A stretch of 10,385 nt of DNA, taken from an uncultured Spirochaetales bacterium. Lineage in GTDB: Bacteria; Spirochaetota; Spirochaetia; Sphaerochaetales; Sphaerochaetaceae. Location of the stretch: the NCBI GenBank assembly GCA_937902565.1, contig CALFMX010000323.1, forward strand, positions 1-10,385, given 5' to 3'. The translations under genes and the position numbers were made by a program. The notes below the pieces were generated by a model, which was not told the origin of the DNA, ran no database searches, and saw only the letters and a list, made by a program, of their open reading frames with translations. Of this stretch, positions 1 to 5,979 are shown one piece after another (the first letter of the stretch is position 1; the number at the start of each line of letters is the position of its first letter).

Positions 1-695
1 ACAGCGCGAACTGCCCTTACGGGAACAAAACCGGGGAAGAAATCACGGGGCTGAGCGTAAAGATGCTCCGGTTCCTCGGGGGGCGCGGCGTCAAGGTCGT
101 GGCGATTGCGTGCAATACCATTTCCACCCTTGTGGAAACGCTGGGCCCGAAATTCGATTTCAGGATCATCGGCATCATTGAGCCCGCGGCGAAATCCGTC
201 GTGCGCTCCGGCCTGAAAAAGGTCGGCCTGATCGCGACGGAATTCACGGTTTCCTCGGGCGCTTATGAAAAGCTGATCCACAAGTTCGACCCGTCCGTGG
301 AAGTGATCGGCAAGGGCAGCCCGCTTCTGGCGGGAATGATCGACGGCGGCGATTTCGGCAGCAAAGCCGTTGATGCCGAAATCAAAACCGAGGTGAACAA
401 CATCCTTTCGAGGGGACAGGTTCAGCATGTCATTCTCGGCTGCACGCATTATCCCATCGTGGAGGACAGCTTCCGCCGCTGCTACCCGGACATTCAGTTT
501 ATCAACCCCGCCGTGGAGCAGGCCATCTGGGACCGTGGCCGCAGCCGGGAGACGCACATCGCCCTGGCCAAGTCCCGGGAGCTGCAGCGCCTGGCCGCGG
601 CGGCCGCGTGGATCCTCTTCGCCATCATCCTGTTCTTTAGCAGCCTGACCTTCGGCTCCTCACAGTCCTGGGTCCATTACGGAGATGCAAAATGA
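1..695 (+). CDS. Chimeric frame: glutamate racemase fragment joined to the C-terminal end of a MalF-type sugar ABC permease (5' partial)
   Basis: Bases 1-2 complete a GAC codon, so the frame enters already open with D-S-A-N-C-P-Y-G, the conserved block about 35 residues into glutamate racemases (MurI; L-/D-glutamate interconversion for peptidoglycan). Both catalytic cysteines are visible: ACNT (Cys codon 111-113) and GCTHYP (Cys codon 441-443). Racemase similarity runs to FINPAVEQA, ending near 524. The expected last ~50 residues of a ~265-residue MurI are then missing. Instead the frame continues through about 23 unassigned residues into AAAAAWILFAIILFF and a WVHYGD end, typical of the last helix and C-terminus of MalF/UgpA/LplB-type sugar permeases. 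The stop overlaps the next permease start by ATGA, as in native malF-malG pairs. As written, neither half can work alone: the racemase lacks its C-terminal part and the permease lacks nearly all of its helices. Assembly chimera or genuine deletion fusion are both possible. The racemase and permease-tail calls are firm; the cause is not. Confidence 0.8.
   Translation, partial: SANCPYGNKTGEEITGLSVKMLRFLGGRGVKVVAIACNTISTLVETLGPKFDFRIIGIIEPAAKSVVRSGLKKVGLIATEFTVSSGAYEKLIHKFDPSVEVIGKGSPLLAGMIDGGDFGSKAVDAEIKTEVNNILSRGQVQHVILGCTHYPIVEDSFRRCYPDIQFINPAVEQAIWDRGRSRETHIALAKSRELQRLAAAAAWILFAIILFFSSLTFGSSQSWVHYGDAK
525..695 (+). pseudogene. Unassigned junction segment plus orphan C-terminal tail of a MalF-type permease
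   Basis: Residues encoded by 525-593 (beginning IWDRGRSRE) match neither the racemase C-terminus nor the usual permease loop before the last helix. From about 594 the sequence is a poly-Ala/Trp start of a membrane helix, followed by a polar WVHYGD end. That end is the usual C-terminus of the first membrane subunit of carbohydrate ABC transporters. About 270 upstream residues of that permease, including its EAA loop, are absent. The breakpoint therefore lies somewhere in 525-593. The tail sits directly against its expected partner permease, so it marks the original operon order. Confidence 0.6.
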
Positions 696-1537
696 CACGT
701 CCCAAAATCAAATACAGCAGAATCCTTGCCTATGTGCTCCTCATCGCCCTCGCCTATGTGATGATCTACCCCCTGCTCTGGATGGTCGGAGCCGCCTTCA
801 AGACCAACGATGAGATCTTCGGCACCATCAGCCTGCTTCCCAAGAACCCCGTCTTCGGCGCCTTCAAGGCCGGCTGGGTCGGGACCGGGCAGTACGGTTT
901 CTCCGACTATCTGAAGAATACCTTCTACATGGTCGTCCCGACCGTCTTCTTCACCGTCCTCAGCTCGGTGCTCGTCGGCTATGGCTTTGCCCGCTTCGAT
1001 TTTCCCCTCAAGCGTGCCCTCTTTGCCATCATGCTGTCGACGATGATGCTGCCTGCCACCGTGATCATCATCCCGCGATACATCTTCTTCAAGAATCTCG
1101 GCTGGCTTGACACCTATCTGCCCTTCATCGTCCCGGCGGCCCTCGGCTGTTTCCCATTCTTCAACTTCATGATGGTCCAGTTCTTCCGTGGCCTGCCCCT
1201 TGAGATCGACGAATCGGGCAAGCTTGATGGGTGCAACAGCTTCGTCGTCCTCAAGGATCTCCTGTTGCCGCTCTGCACCTCGGCGATCTTCTCCGTGATC
1301 GTCTTCCAGTTCGTCTGGACCTGGAACGACTTCATGAACGTCCTGATCTACATCAGCAGTGTGGCCAAGTACCCGATCGCCCTGGGCCTGAGGATGACGA
1401 TGGACATCTCCACCGAGTTCGACTGGAACCAGATCATGGCGATGAGCCTCATCGCCATCCTGCCCCCGGTCATCGTCTTCTTCGCAGCGCAAAAGTACTT
1501 TGTAGAAGGAATCGCCACCACCGGCATGAAGGTGTGA
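692..1537 (+). CDS. Carbohydrate ABC transporter permease, MalG/AraQ/LacG type
   Basis: This is an inner-membrane subunit of a binding-protein-dependent sugar importer, forming half of the translocation path. The 281 residues match the family's usual 270-290. The N-terminus is a short basic stretch followed by a first helix at about residues 10-32. Five further hydrophobic segments follow. The EAA loop that docks on the ATPase is at about 171-194 (E-x3-S-G-x2-D-G, then L-L-P). The protein ends FVEGIATTGMKV, the standard MalG-family end. ATG at 692 overlaps the upstream permease stop (ATGA), with GGAG at 680-683 as ribosome site, so the two permeases were translationally coupled. The substrate cannot be read from the sequence; the neighbouring glycosidases suggest an alpha-glycoside or oligosaccharide. 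The binding protein and the complete MalF partner are not in the window. Confidence 0.93.
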   Translation: MTRPKIKYSRILAYVLLIALAYVMIYPLLWMVGAAFKTNDEIFGTISLLPKNPVFGAFKAGWVGTGQYGFSDYLKNTFYMVVPTVFFTVLSSVLVGYGFARFDFPLKRALFAIMLSTMMLPATVIIIPRYIFFKNLGWLDTYLPFIVPAALGCFPFFNFMMVQFFRGLPLEIDESGKLDGCNSFVVLKDLLLPLCTSAIFSVIVFQFVWTWNDFMNVLIYISSVAKYPIALGLRMTMDISTEFDWNQIMAMSLIAILPPVIVFFAAQKYFVEGIATTGMKV

Positions 1538-3220
1538 TCACTGCCAGCGTAGCGGCAGGTTCACCACCGCGGCGAACCCGCGTTCGCTGCCGCTGGTGAA
1601 GGTGATCACCGACTCCGCCTCGGCAGAGAAGAGCGAGAGCCGCTTCTTGATGTTCATCAGGCCGAGGGAGGTCTCCCGTTTCAGGACATCGACCTTCTCG
1701 TTATTCAGTTCCGCAAGCCGCTTCTCATCAAGCGGCTTGCCGTCATTCTCGATGGTGATGACGAGCCGCCCACGCTCCTCTTGTGCTGTCACCGTGATGG
1801 CGAGGACCCGGCCCTCGACAAAGCCGTGGTTGAAGGCGTTTTCCAGGATCGGCTGCAAGAGGAGGCTGGGCACCCGGGCGGTGGCCAGGGCGGGATCGAT
1901 CTGCTCCCTGTAGGTGAATCGGCCGGGGAAGCGGATCTCCTGCAGGGTGATGTACTGCCTCGTCCGGCTGAACTCGGTCTCGAGAGGGACGCCCGTCACG
2001 TCATCGACCTGCAGGGAGTACTTCAAGAGCTTTGAGAGCAGCTGGATCATGTGGGAGACGTCGTTCTCTCCGTCAGTCAGCTTGATTGCCTTCCAATTGA
2101 TGGTATCGAGGGTATTGAAGAGGAAGTGGGGGTTGATTTGCATCTGCAGGGCGCGGTACTCCATCGCCTCCTTCTGCCAGCGCAGGTAGTCCTGCTCCAA
2201 GAAGGTCCTGATCACGTGGTGGTTGAGGTAGTCGAAGATGTTGCGGTACTGCTCGGGCGACTCCTCGCTGAGGTTGGACTCGGTGACCTGGGCGAGCTGA
2301 TTGAGTACATTGGTGAGGAAGTTGTGCTCTCTCAGGTTTGTCCGGTGGGTGAGTATGAGGCCGAGGATGAGGGCGAGGAGGGTCAGGCCAAGGGTGTAGT
2401 ACCCGATGGTGGTCGAGAGGGCATAGAGCTGGGGTTTGTAGAAGCCGAGTGTGTACTGCCACCCGTATTTACTCGACTCGATGGAGAAGAGCTCCAGATT
2501 TGTACGTGTAAAGACGCTCTCTTGGGTGTGGTTGGAGAGCAGGAGATCCCCCTCCCGGTTATGGATCTCAAACAGCTCGCCATCCTGGAATTGGTAGGAG
2601 GCGGCAAGGAAGGGCTCCTTGATATCCAGCACGATGACGCCGATTTTCTGCCTCGCCTGGCTGATGATCGGGCGGAGGATGCGGATGATGGTCTGCTCCG
2701 TGGTCTTGCCCCGCTTCAGCGTGACGCGCTCCGAAAAGCTCTGGCTTGCGGGCGGCAGGCTCCGGTAGGTCTCATGCCAGCTCTGGTCCTCGAGCTGGAG
2801 AAGGGGGATGAAGGCCATGTCGGCGGTGAGGACCAGGTCCTGGGCATTCTCCAGGTAGACGTAGATATTGTGGATGTAGGGTCGGGCATTCGCCGGCGCC
2901 GATATGAAGGACCTGATTAGGCGGATCTCCCGGTAGTTGTCCAGGTCCACCTCCTGCTCCTCGCTGAGGATCTGCATCATCCGCGCCATCATCTCGGGGT
3001 TGGTGGAGAACATCAGGTTGAGGCTGTCCATCTCATCGAGGATCACATCGTAGAAGGATTGGACCGAGAGTAGCTTCTGTGTCGCCTGTGATACCGAGTT
3101 CTTGCGGATGAAGTTGCGCACCATGAGGGTGGAGCCTCCGCCGAGCAGGAGGACGACGATGATCAGGGGGAGGCTGTGGCGAAGGAAAATCCGGACGATA
3201 CGATTGGAACGAGCGTTCAT
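1538..3220 (-). CDS. Sensor histidine kinase, YesM/LytS-like (His_kinase family)
   Basis: Membrane sensor kinase of 560 residues, partner of the response regulator encoded just upstream on the same strand. Helix 1 is at about residues 15-35 after a basic N-terminus. An extracytoplasmic sensing region follows at about 36-270, and helix 2 at about 272-292. A linker leads into the His_kinase motif QINPHFLFNTL, with the phospho-acceptor His at 365. The ATP-binding domain has the N-box LLQPILENAFNHG (453-465), the ENDGKPL block (491-497) and a SLGLMNIKKRL lid motif (518-528), where many homologues have GIGL. YesM-type kinases commonly sense extracellular carbohydrates or their binding proteins and control sugar uptake and hydrolase genes. 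The start ATG overlaps the regulator's TGA by four bases, which fixes the start and implies translational coupling. The TGA directly abuts the convergent permease stop. I do not recognise the sensor domain, so the ligand is unknown. Confidence 0.93.
   Translation of the reverse strand: MNARSNRIVRIFLRHSLPLIIVVLLLGGGSTLMVRNFIRKNSVSQATQKLLSVQSFYDVILDEMDSLNLMFSTNPEMMARMMQILSEEQEVDLDNYREIRLIRSFISAPANARPYIHNIYVYLENAQDLVLTADMAFIPLLQLEDQSWHETYRSLPPASQSFSERVTLKRGKTTEQTIIRILRPIISQARQKIGVIVLDIKEPFLAASYQFQDGELFEIHNREGDLLLSNHTQESVFTRTNLELFSIESSKYGWQYTLGFYKPQLYALSTTIGYYTLGLTLLALILGLILTHRTNLREHNFLTNVLNQLAQVTESNLSEESPEQYRNIFDYLNHHVIRTFLEQDYLRWQKEAMEYRALQMQINPHFLFNTLDTINWKAIKLTDGENDVSHMIQLLSKLLKYSLQVDDVTGVPLETEFSRTRQYITLQEIRFPGRFTYREQIDPALATARVPSLLLQPILENAFNHGFVEGRVLAITVTAQEERGRLVITIENDGKPLDEKRLAELNNEKVDVLKRETSLGLMNIKKRLSLFSAEAESVITFTSGSERGFAAVVNLPLRWQ
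1560..1600. other. Strong imperfect hairpin just past the convergent stop codons
   Basis: TTCACCA (1560-1566) pairs with TGGTGAA (1594-1600). Inside it, GCGGCGAA (1569-1576) pairs with TTCGCTGC (1583-1590) with one G-U pair. There is no T-run on either side. It lies 22 nt past the permease stop and inside the last codons of the opposing histidine kinase. It could serve as a 3' end structure for the permease transcript, or be chance in GC-rich coding DNA. Confidence 0.35.
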
Positions 3221-3957
3221 GTCAGCACCTCTTTCTTGAACTTCTGCGGGGACTTGCCCCAGTACCGCTGGAAGGTCCGACAGAAGTTCTGGGTGTCCTG
3301 GTAGCCGAGGGCCTGGGCGATCTCCTTGTTCTTGTAGTTGACCCGGGAGGCGAGCATCTGCCGGGCCGTCTCCATCTTCTTCTCCAGCAACACCTCCTGG
3401 AAGTTGCGTCCGGTCTTCTCCTTGAAGAGGCGGGAGAGGTAGCTGTCGGTAATCGACAGCTCGCTGGCGATGTTCTGCAGCGAGCAGGAGCCGATGCGCT
3501 TCTCCATGATGGCGTAGGTCTGGGCGATGAGGTGGTTGGTCTGTTCCGAGGCCACGTGGTGTGTCGCCACCGGGACGGTGGTACCATCGAGGAGGGCCCG
3601 GATCTTCAGGAACGTCTCACGGATTTCATCGAAGGAGGAGGGTTTGACGAGGTACTCCTGCACTCCGTAGCTGATGGCACGCTTGGCGTACTCGAAGTCG
3701 TTGTAGGCGCTCATCACGCAGAAGAGCGGGGTCGGCTCGAGGGCGGTGAGCGCTTCGAGCAGCTGCAGGCCATCCATGAACGGCATGCGGATGTCGGTGA
3801 GTACGACATCGGGCCTGTTGTGCGTGCAGTACTGGAGGGCAGTACGCCCATCGATGAAGGACCCGGTCACGACAAACCCGATCGACTCCCAGGGGAAGTA
3901 GTGGCTGAGGCCTTCGAGCAGTTCAGTCTCGTCATCGACAATCACCAGCGAGTACAT
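3217..3957 (-). CDS. Response regulator, receiver plus AraC-type HTH (YesN-like, short form)
   Basis: Cytoplasmic transcription regulator of 246 residues. The receiver domain occupies residues 1-120: acidic pair D8/D9, phospho-acceptor D55 in LTDIRMP, switch Ser83 in VMSAYND, and K105-P106. After a short linker, an AraC/XylS DNA-binding domain fills about 148-243, with the first helix-turn-helix around LQNIASELSITDSYLSRLFK and the second around KEIAQALGYQDTQNFCRTF. Many YesN proteins are nearly twice this length because of a middle domain; here the HTH follows the receiver almost directly. It is cotranscribed with the YesM-like kinase (ATGA overlap). The ATG at 3957 is right for a receiver domain (MYSLVIVDDE), but no Shine-Dalgarno precedes it. 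Likely targets are its own promoter, the divergent GH4 gene and perhaps the nearby transporter and GH31 operon; this is inference from position and the direct repeats upstream. Confidence 0.92.
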   Translation of the reverse strand: MYSLVIVDDETELLEGLSHYFPWESIGFVVTGSFIDGRTALQYCTHNRPDVVLTDIRMPFMDGLQLLEALTALEPTPLFCVMSAYNDFEYAKRAISYGVQEYLVKPSSFDEIRETFLKIRALLDGTTVPVATHHVASEQTNHLIAQTYAIMEKRIGSCSLQNIASELSITDSYLSRLFKEKTGRNFQEVLLEKKMETARQMLASRVNYKNKEIAQALGYQDTQNFCRTFQRYWGKSPQKFKKEVLT

Positions 3958-3963
3958 AGTGGA

Positions 3964-3994
3964 AGTATACGCTATATTTCCCAGATAATGTCAA
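3964..3994 (-). promoter_or_regulatory. Candidate promoter for the two-component pair
   Basis: On the minus strand TTGACA (plus coordinates 3989-3994, perfect -35) and TATACT (3964-3969, 5 of 6) are 19 nt apart, slightly long. Transcription would start at or next to the regulator ATG (3957), giving a nearly leaderless mRNA. A competing pair is TTGATA (4009-4014) and CATTAT (3985-3990), 18 nt apart, which gives a leader of about 20 nt. Neither arrangement supplies a ribosome-binding site. Confidence 0.4.
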
Positions 3995-4006
3995 AAAAAG
4001 ATACTA

Positions 4007-4038
4007 ATTATCAAAGGACTCCATCTGGATTATCACAG
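4007..4038. promoter_or_regulatory. Direct repeat ATTATCAMAG with 22-bp period, candidate AraC-type operator
   Basis: ATTATCAAAG (4007-4016) and ATTATCACAG (4029-4038) match at 9 of 10 positions, with starts 22 bp apart, about two helical turns. AraC-family regulators bind paired direct half-sites at about this spacing. An inverted GATAAT core is also present at 3984-3989. The repeats lie 50-81 bp upstream of the regulator start and 39-70 bp upstream of the GH4 start, in the shared divergent promoter region. Binding by the response regulator encoded next door is inference. Confidence 0.45.
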
Positions 4039-4040
4039 AA

Positions 4041-4070
4041 GGGGAGGAGAGACTGGTGATGATGGGAGGA
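4041..4070 (+). promoter_or_regulatory. Two Shine-Dalgarno sites that decide the GH4 start
   Basis: GGGGAGGAGA (4041-4050) would serve GTG 4056 or ATG 4059. GGGAGGA (4064-4070) sits six bases before ATG 4077. The second gives a protein beginning MKEQRICIIGGGG, the normal GH4 beginning with the NAD-binding glycine stretch close to the N-terminus. ATG 4077 is therefore preferred; the upstream starts would add seven residues (MMMGGME). Confidence 0.55.
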
Positions 4071-4076
4071 ATGGAG

Positions 4077-5420
4077 ATGAAAGAACAACGAATCTGTATC
4101 ATTGGAGGGGGAGGACGGCTCTGGGCCATCCAATTCCTGAAGGACCTTGCCTATAGCAAAGACACCTCGGCGCACGTGGTGCTCTACGACATCGACAAGG
4201 AGGCGGCGCGCAACAACGTTGAGGTGGCAAACCGTATCTTTGCAGTCAACAAGAGCGGGGGACGCTTCACCATAGAGGCCGAGGATGACCTGGCAAAGGC
4301 CCTCGAGGGGTGTGACCTCGTCGTCATCACCATCGAGCCGGGGCTTACCGAGTGCCGCAAGGGCGACCTCCTGCTGCCTGAGGAGTACGGGATCCTGCAG
4401 TCGGTCGGCGATACCACCGGCCCGGGCGGCATCATGCGGGCGCGTCGCTCGATTCCTCTCTTCGTCGACTTTGCCCGTGCCATCGGGCGCTACTGCCCCG
4501 ACGCATGGGTGATCAACTACACCAATCCGATGACCCTCTGCACCGCTGCCCTCTACGAGGGGTTCGGCGCTATCAAGGCGCTCGGCTGTTGCCACGAGGT
4601 CTTCCATACCCAGAACTTCCTTGCTGACAAGGTGGCCACCTGGTTTGGGGTCGAGCGCCCCGACCGCAGGGAGATCATGGTCGACCTGACCGGCGTCAAC
4701 CACTTCACCTTCGCCACGGCGGCCCACTGGAAGGGCAATGACCTCCTCGCCCCCCTGGCCGAGGAGATCACCGATCCCCACTTCTTCGACGACCGTACCG
4801 CGGTAGCTCTGGAGCGACTGAAAGGAGAGAAGTGGTTTGACAATGACCAACGCATCGCCCTCTCCTTCCTCCGCGACTTCGGGGTACTCGGCGCCGCCGG
4901 TGACCGGCACCTCGCCGAGTTCGTCCCCTGGTACCTCACAAGCGATCAGGACCTGCACCGCTATGCGGTGGTGCGCACCCCCTACAGCTGGCGCGAGCGC
5001 CAGGCGATCGAGAAGCGTGCCAGGACCTATGAGGACAATGAGCTTGTCGCTGAGCAGAGCGACGAGGAGGGGGTGGATATCATGCGCGCCCTCTCGGGGA
5101 GCCACACCCTCCTCACCAACATCAACCGGCCCAATGAGGGACAGGTCTCCTATCTGCCCAAGGGCAGGATCGTGGAGTCCAACGGGGTGATCAGCCGTGA
5201 CTCGATCAGGGCGATCGTGGCACAGGATCCTCCTTTGGCCATCCAGAACCTGGTACGCCATGTAAGCGACGTGCAGGAGATGACCCTCGAGGCAGTCCTG
5301 GAGGGAGATGACGATAAGCTCTTCTCCGCCTTCCTCAGCGATCCCTTGATGACCATCGGCCGCGACCGGGCAAAGGAGCTCTTTGACCGGATGCTCACGG
5401 CGTGTGAGATCCGCTACTGA
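4077..5420 (+). CDS. Family 4 glycosidase (NAD- and metal-dependent), probable alpha-glucosidase of the CHEV group
   Basis: Cytoplasmic glycoside hydrolase of 447 residues (family usually 430-480). GH4 enzymes cleave by transient oxidation at C3 and elimination, using NAD and a divalent metal. Visible in order from ATG 4077: Rossmann start ICIIGGGG (6-13), an acidic YDID (37-40) that can hold the NAD ribose, INYTNPM (146-152), GCCHEV with the metal-binding Cys at 172, GVNHFTF with the metal-ligand His at 209, and GDRHLAEFVP (275-284). The tetrapeptide at the metal cysteine separates GH4 subgroups. As I recall, CHE is found in alpha-glucosidases, CHS in alpha-galactosidases, and CDMP or CN(V/I)P in phospho-glycosidases. 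CHEV therefore argues for an unphosphorylated alpha-glucoside, which fits ABC or symporter uptake rather than PTS. The gene is divergent from the regulator, has its own terminator and is likely a target of that two-component system. Exact substrate is uncertain. Confidence 0.93.
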   Translation: MKEQRICIIGGGGRLWAIQFLKDLAYSKDTSAHVVLYDIDKEAARNNVEVANRIFAVNKSGGRFTIEAEDDLAKALEGCDLVVITIEPGLTECRKGDLLLPEEYGILQSVGDTTGPGGIMRARRSIPLFVDFARAIGRYCPDAWVINYTNPMTLCTAALYEGFGAIKALGCCHEVFHTQNFLADKVATWFGVERPDRREIMVDLTGVNHFTFATAAHWKGNDLLAPLAEEITDPHFFDDRTAVALERLKGEKWFDNDQRIALSFLRDFGVLGAAGDRHLAEFVPWYLTSDQDLHRYAVVRTPYSWRERQAIEKRARTYEDNELVAEQSDEEGVDIMRALSGSHTLLTNINRPNEGQVSYLPKGRIVESNGVISRDSIRAIVAQDPPLAIQNLVRHVSDVQEMTLEAVLEGDDDKLFSAFLSDPLMTIGRDRAKELFDRMLTACEIRY

Positions 5421-5440
5421 TCAGAGATCCAGCAATTCAT

Positions 5441-5491
5441 AGAGACCAATCTCCCTCAGGCGTCCAGCCTGGCTGATTGGTCTCTTTTTTT
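5441..5491 (+). terminator. Rho-independent terminator of the GH4 gene
   Basis: AGAGACCAATC (5441-5451) pairs perfectly with GATTGGTCTCT (5475-5485), an 11-bp stem. An inner 5-bp stem CAGGC/GCCTG (5457-5461 with 5467-5471) stacks inside it. A run of seven T (5485-5491) follows directly. It begins 20 nt after the GH4 stop and isolates this gene from the next operon. Confidence 0.93.
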
Positions 5492-5507
5492 ACTTGATCT
5501 ATCAAGT
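5492..5507. promoter_or_regulatory. Perfect palindrome ACTTGAT-CT-ATCAAGT, candidate operator
   Basis: Seven-base arms separated by two bases follow the terminator T-run immediately. A further single half-site ACTTGAT recurs at 5584-5590. The arrangement looks like a dimeric repressor site for the downstream operon. No matching regulator gene is in the window, and the site is far (about 200 nt) from the first ribosome site, so the role is uncertain. Confidence 0.35.
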
Positions 5508-5710
5508 GGAGAGCGCTACAAACTTGCCGATGGTCCCAGGCTTCTCCTTGATGAGGGGCCACAAGCACCCCCTCAATTCCACTACTTGATCGACACTTTT
5601 CAATAATAATCCTTGACGGAACCCCGATTGTAGTATTTGCTTACTTATGGAAAGTAAATAAATACACGTGGTATGTATGCCCATGCTTGACGAATACAAG
5701 GAGTGGCATC
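5508..5710 (+). other. Intergenic leader of the right operon; no recognisable gene
   Basis: This stretch should hold the promoter of the small-ORF/GH31/symporter operon, but no convincing sigma-70 pair stands out. TTGACG (5613-5618) has only poor -10 matches at normal spacing (TAGTAT at 5631-5636 is too close). An inverted repeat TTACTT-atgga-AAGTAA lies at 5641-5657. The local A+T-rich stretch 5597-5665 is the best place for a promoter. AAGGAG at 5698-5703 is the ribosome site of the next ORF. Confidence 0.4.
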
Positions 5711-5857
5711 GTGAAACAGCATGATCATCTTCCAGTTGTCTGCAGGGCACGGAAGACCGATGACTCCCTCGCTCGCGAAGAGATCGACCAGACGTTCAAG
5801 AGAGGCCTGAGGGCCATCGAAGCGGTCGAGTGGTTCTTCATGGAGGAGGACGCATGA
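5711..5857 (+). CDS. Small unrecognised protein, 48 aa, first gene of the right operon
   Basis: GTG start seven bases after a perfect AAGGAG (5698-5703). The frame ends in ATGA overlapping the next small ORF. About 71% of codons end in G or C, like the neighbouring real genes, and this rises further in the second half. The product begins MKQHDHLPVVCRA. It then becomes a charged, helix-prone segment with DSLAREEID and GLRAIEAVEWFF and an acidic end (MEEDA). There is one Cys and no signal peptide or membrane segment. I do not recognise a family. It could be a small regulatory or accessory protein, a leader peptide coupling translation to the GH31 gene, or a decayed remnant. The ribosome site, codon use and coupling argue that it is translated. 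Confidence 0.5.
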   Translation: MKQHDHLPVVCRARKTDDSLAREEIDQTFKRGLRAIEAVEWFFMEEDA

Positions 5858-5979
5858 GCTCATCCGTGCTGTCGATCTTCGGTGTCCCTCGCTACCACGT
5901 AACCTTCTGCCAGAGCGATAGCGCCGATGGGCTCTGCTCCTTTGCAGAACAGTGGTCGAGTCAGAGAGGATTGCCGTGA
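5854..5979 (+). CDS. Small unrecognised protein, 41 aa, coupled between the first small ORF and GH31
   Basis: ATG at 5854 overlaps the preceding stop by ATGA and is served by GGAGGAGG (5842-5849). Its TGA (5977-5979) overlaps the GH31 start GTG (5976-5978) as GTGA. G/C-ending codons are about 71%. The product (start MSSSVLSIFGVPRYHVTF, end SSQRGLP) has two Cys, no evident membrane helix and no motif I recognise. Its main visible property is its place in an unbroken coupling chain, which could let it set the translation level of the GH31 gene. A degenerate fragment of a former gene is the alternative. Confidence 0.42.
   Translation: MSSSVLSIFGVPRYHVTFCQSDSADGLCSFAEQWSSQRGLP

Noticed and set aside
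565..615. Reading the cluster of palindromic sites as a known cloning-vector polylinker
   Set aside because: The order and spacing of the sites do not match any polylinker I know, and the reading frame runs through uninterrupted. Kept only as an observation about density.
677..1492. Minus-strand open frame opposite the MalG-type permease, and the plus-strand frame 2051-2920 opposite the kinase
   Set aside because: Both are acidic, repetitive-looking translations produced by the codon bias of the opposite-strand gene. The permease and kinase have full family motifs.
4011..5261. Long open frame (about 416 codons) on the minus strand opposite the GH4 gene
   Set aside because: It mirrors the third-position G/C bias of the real gene. 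The translation is a low-complexity Gly/Val/Asp/Glu-rich sequence without any motif, and it overlaps a complete GH4 enzyme.
5502..5750. Minus-strand 82-codon frame across the leader of the right operon
   Set aside because: No ribosome site, no recognised motif, and it overlaps the promoter region and the better supported 48-aa ORF on the other strand.
5952..5978. GTG at 5952 as the GH31 start
   Set aside because: It has no good ribosome site at the right distance, whereas GTG 5976 follows AGAGAGGA and forms a GTGA overlap with the upstream small ORF.
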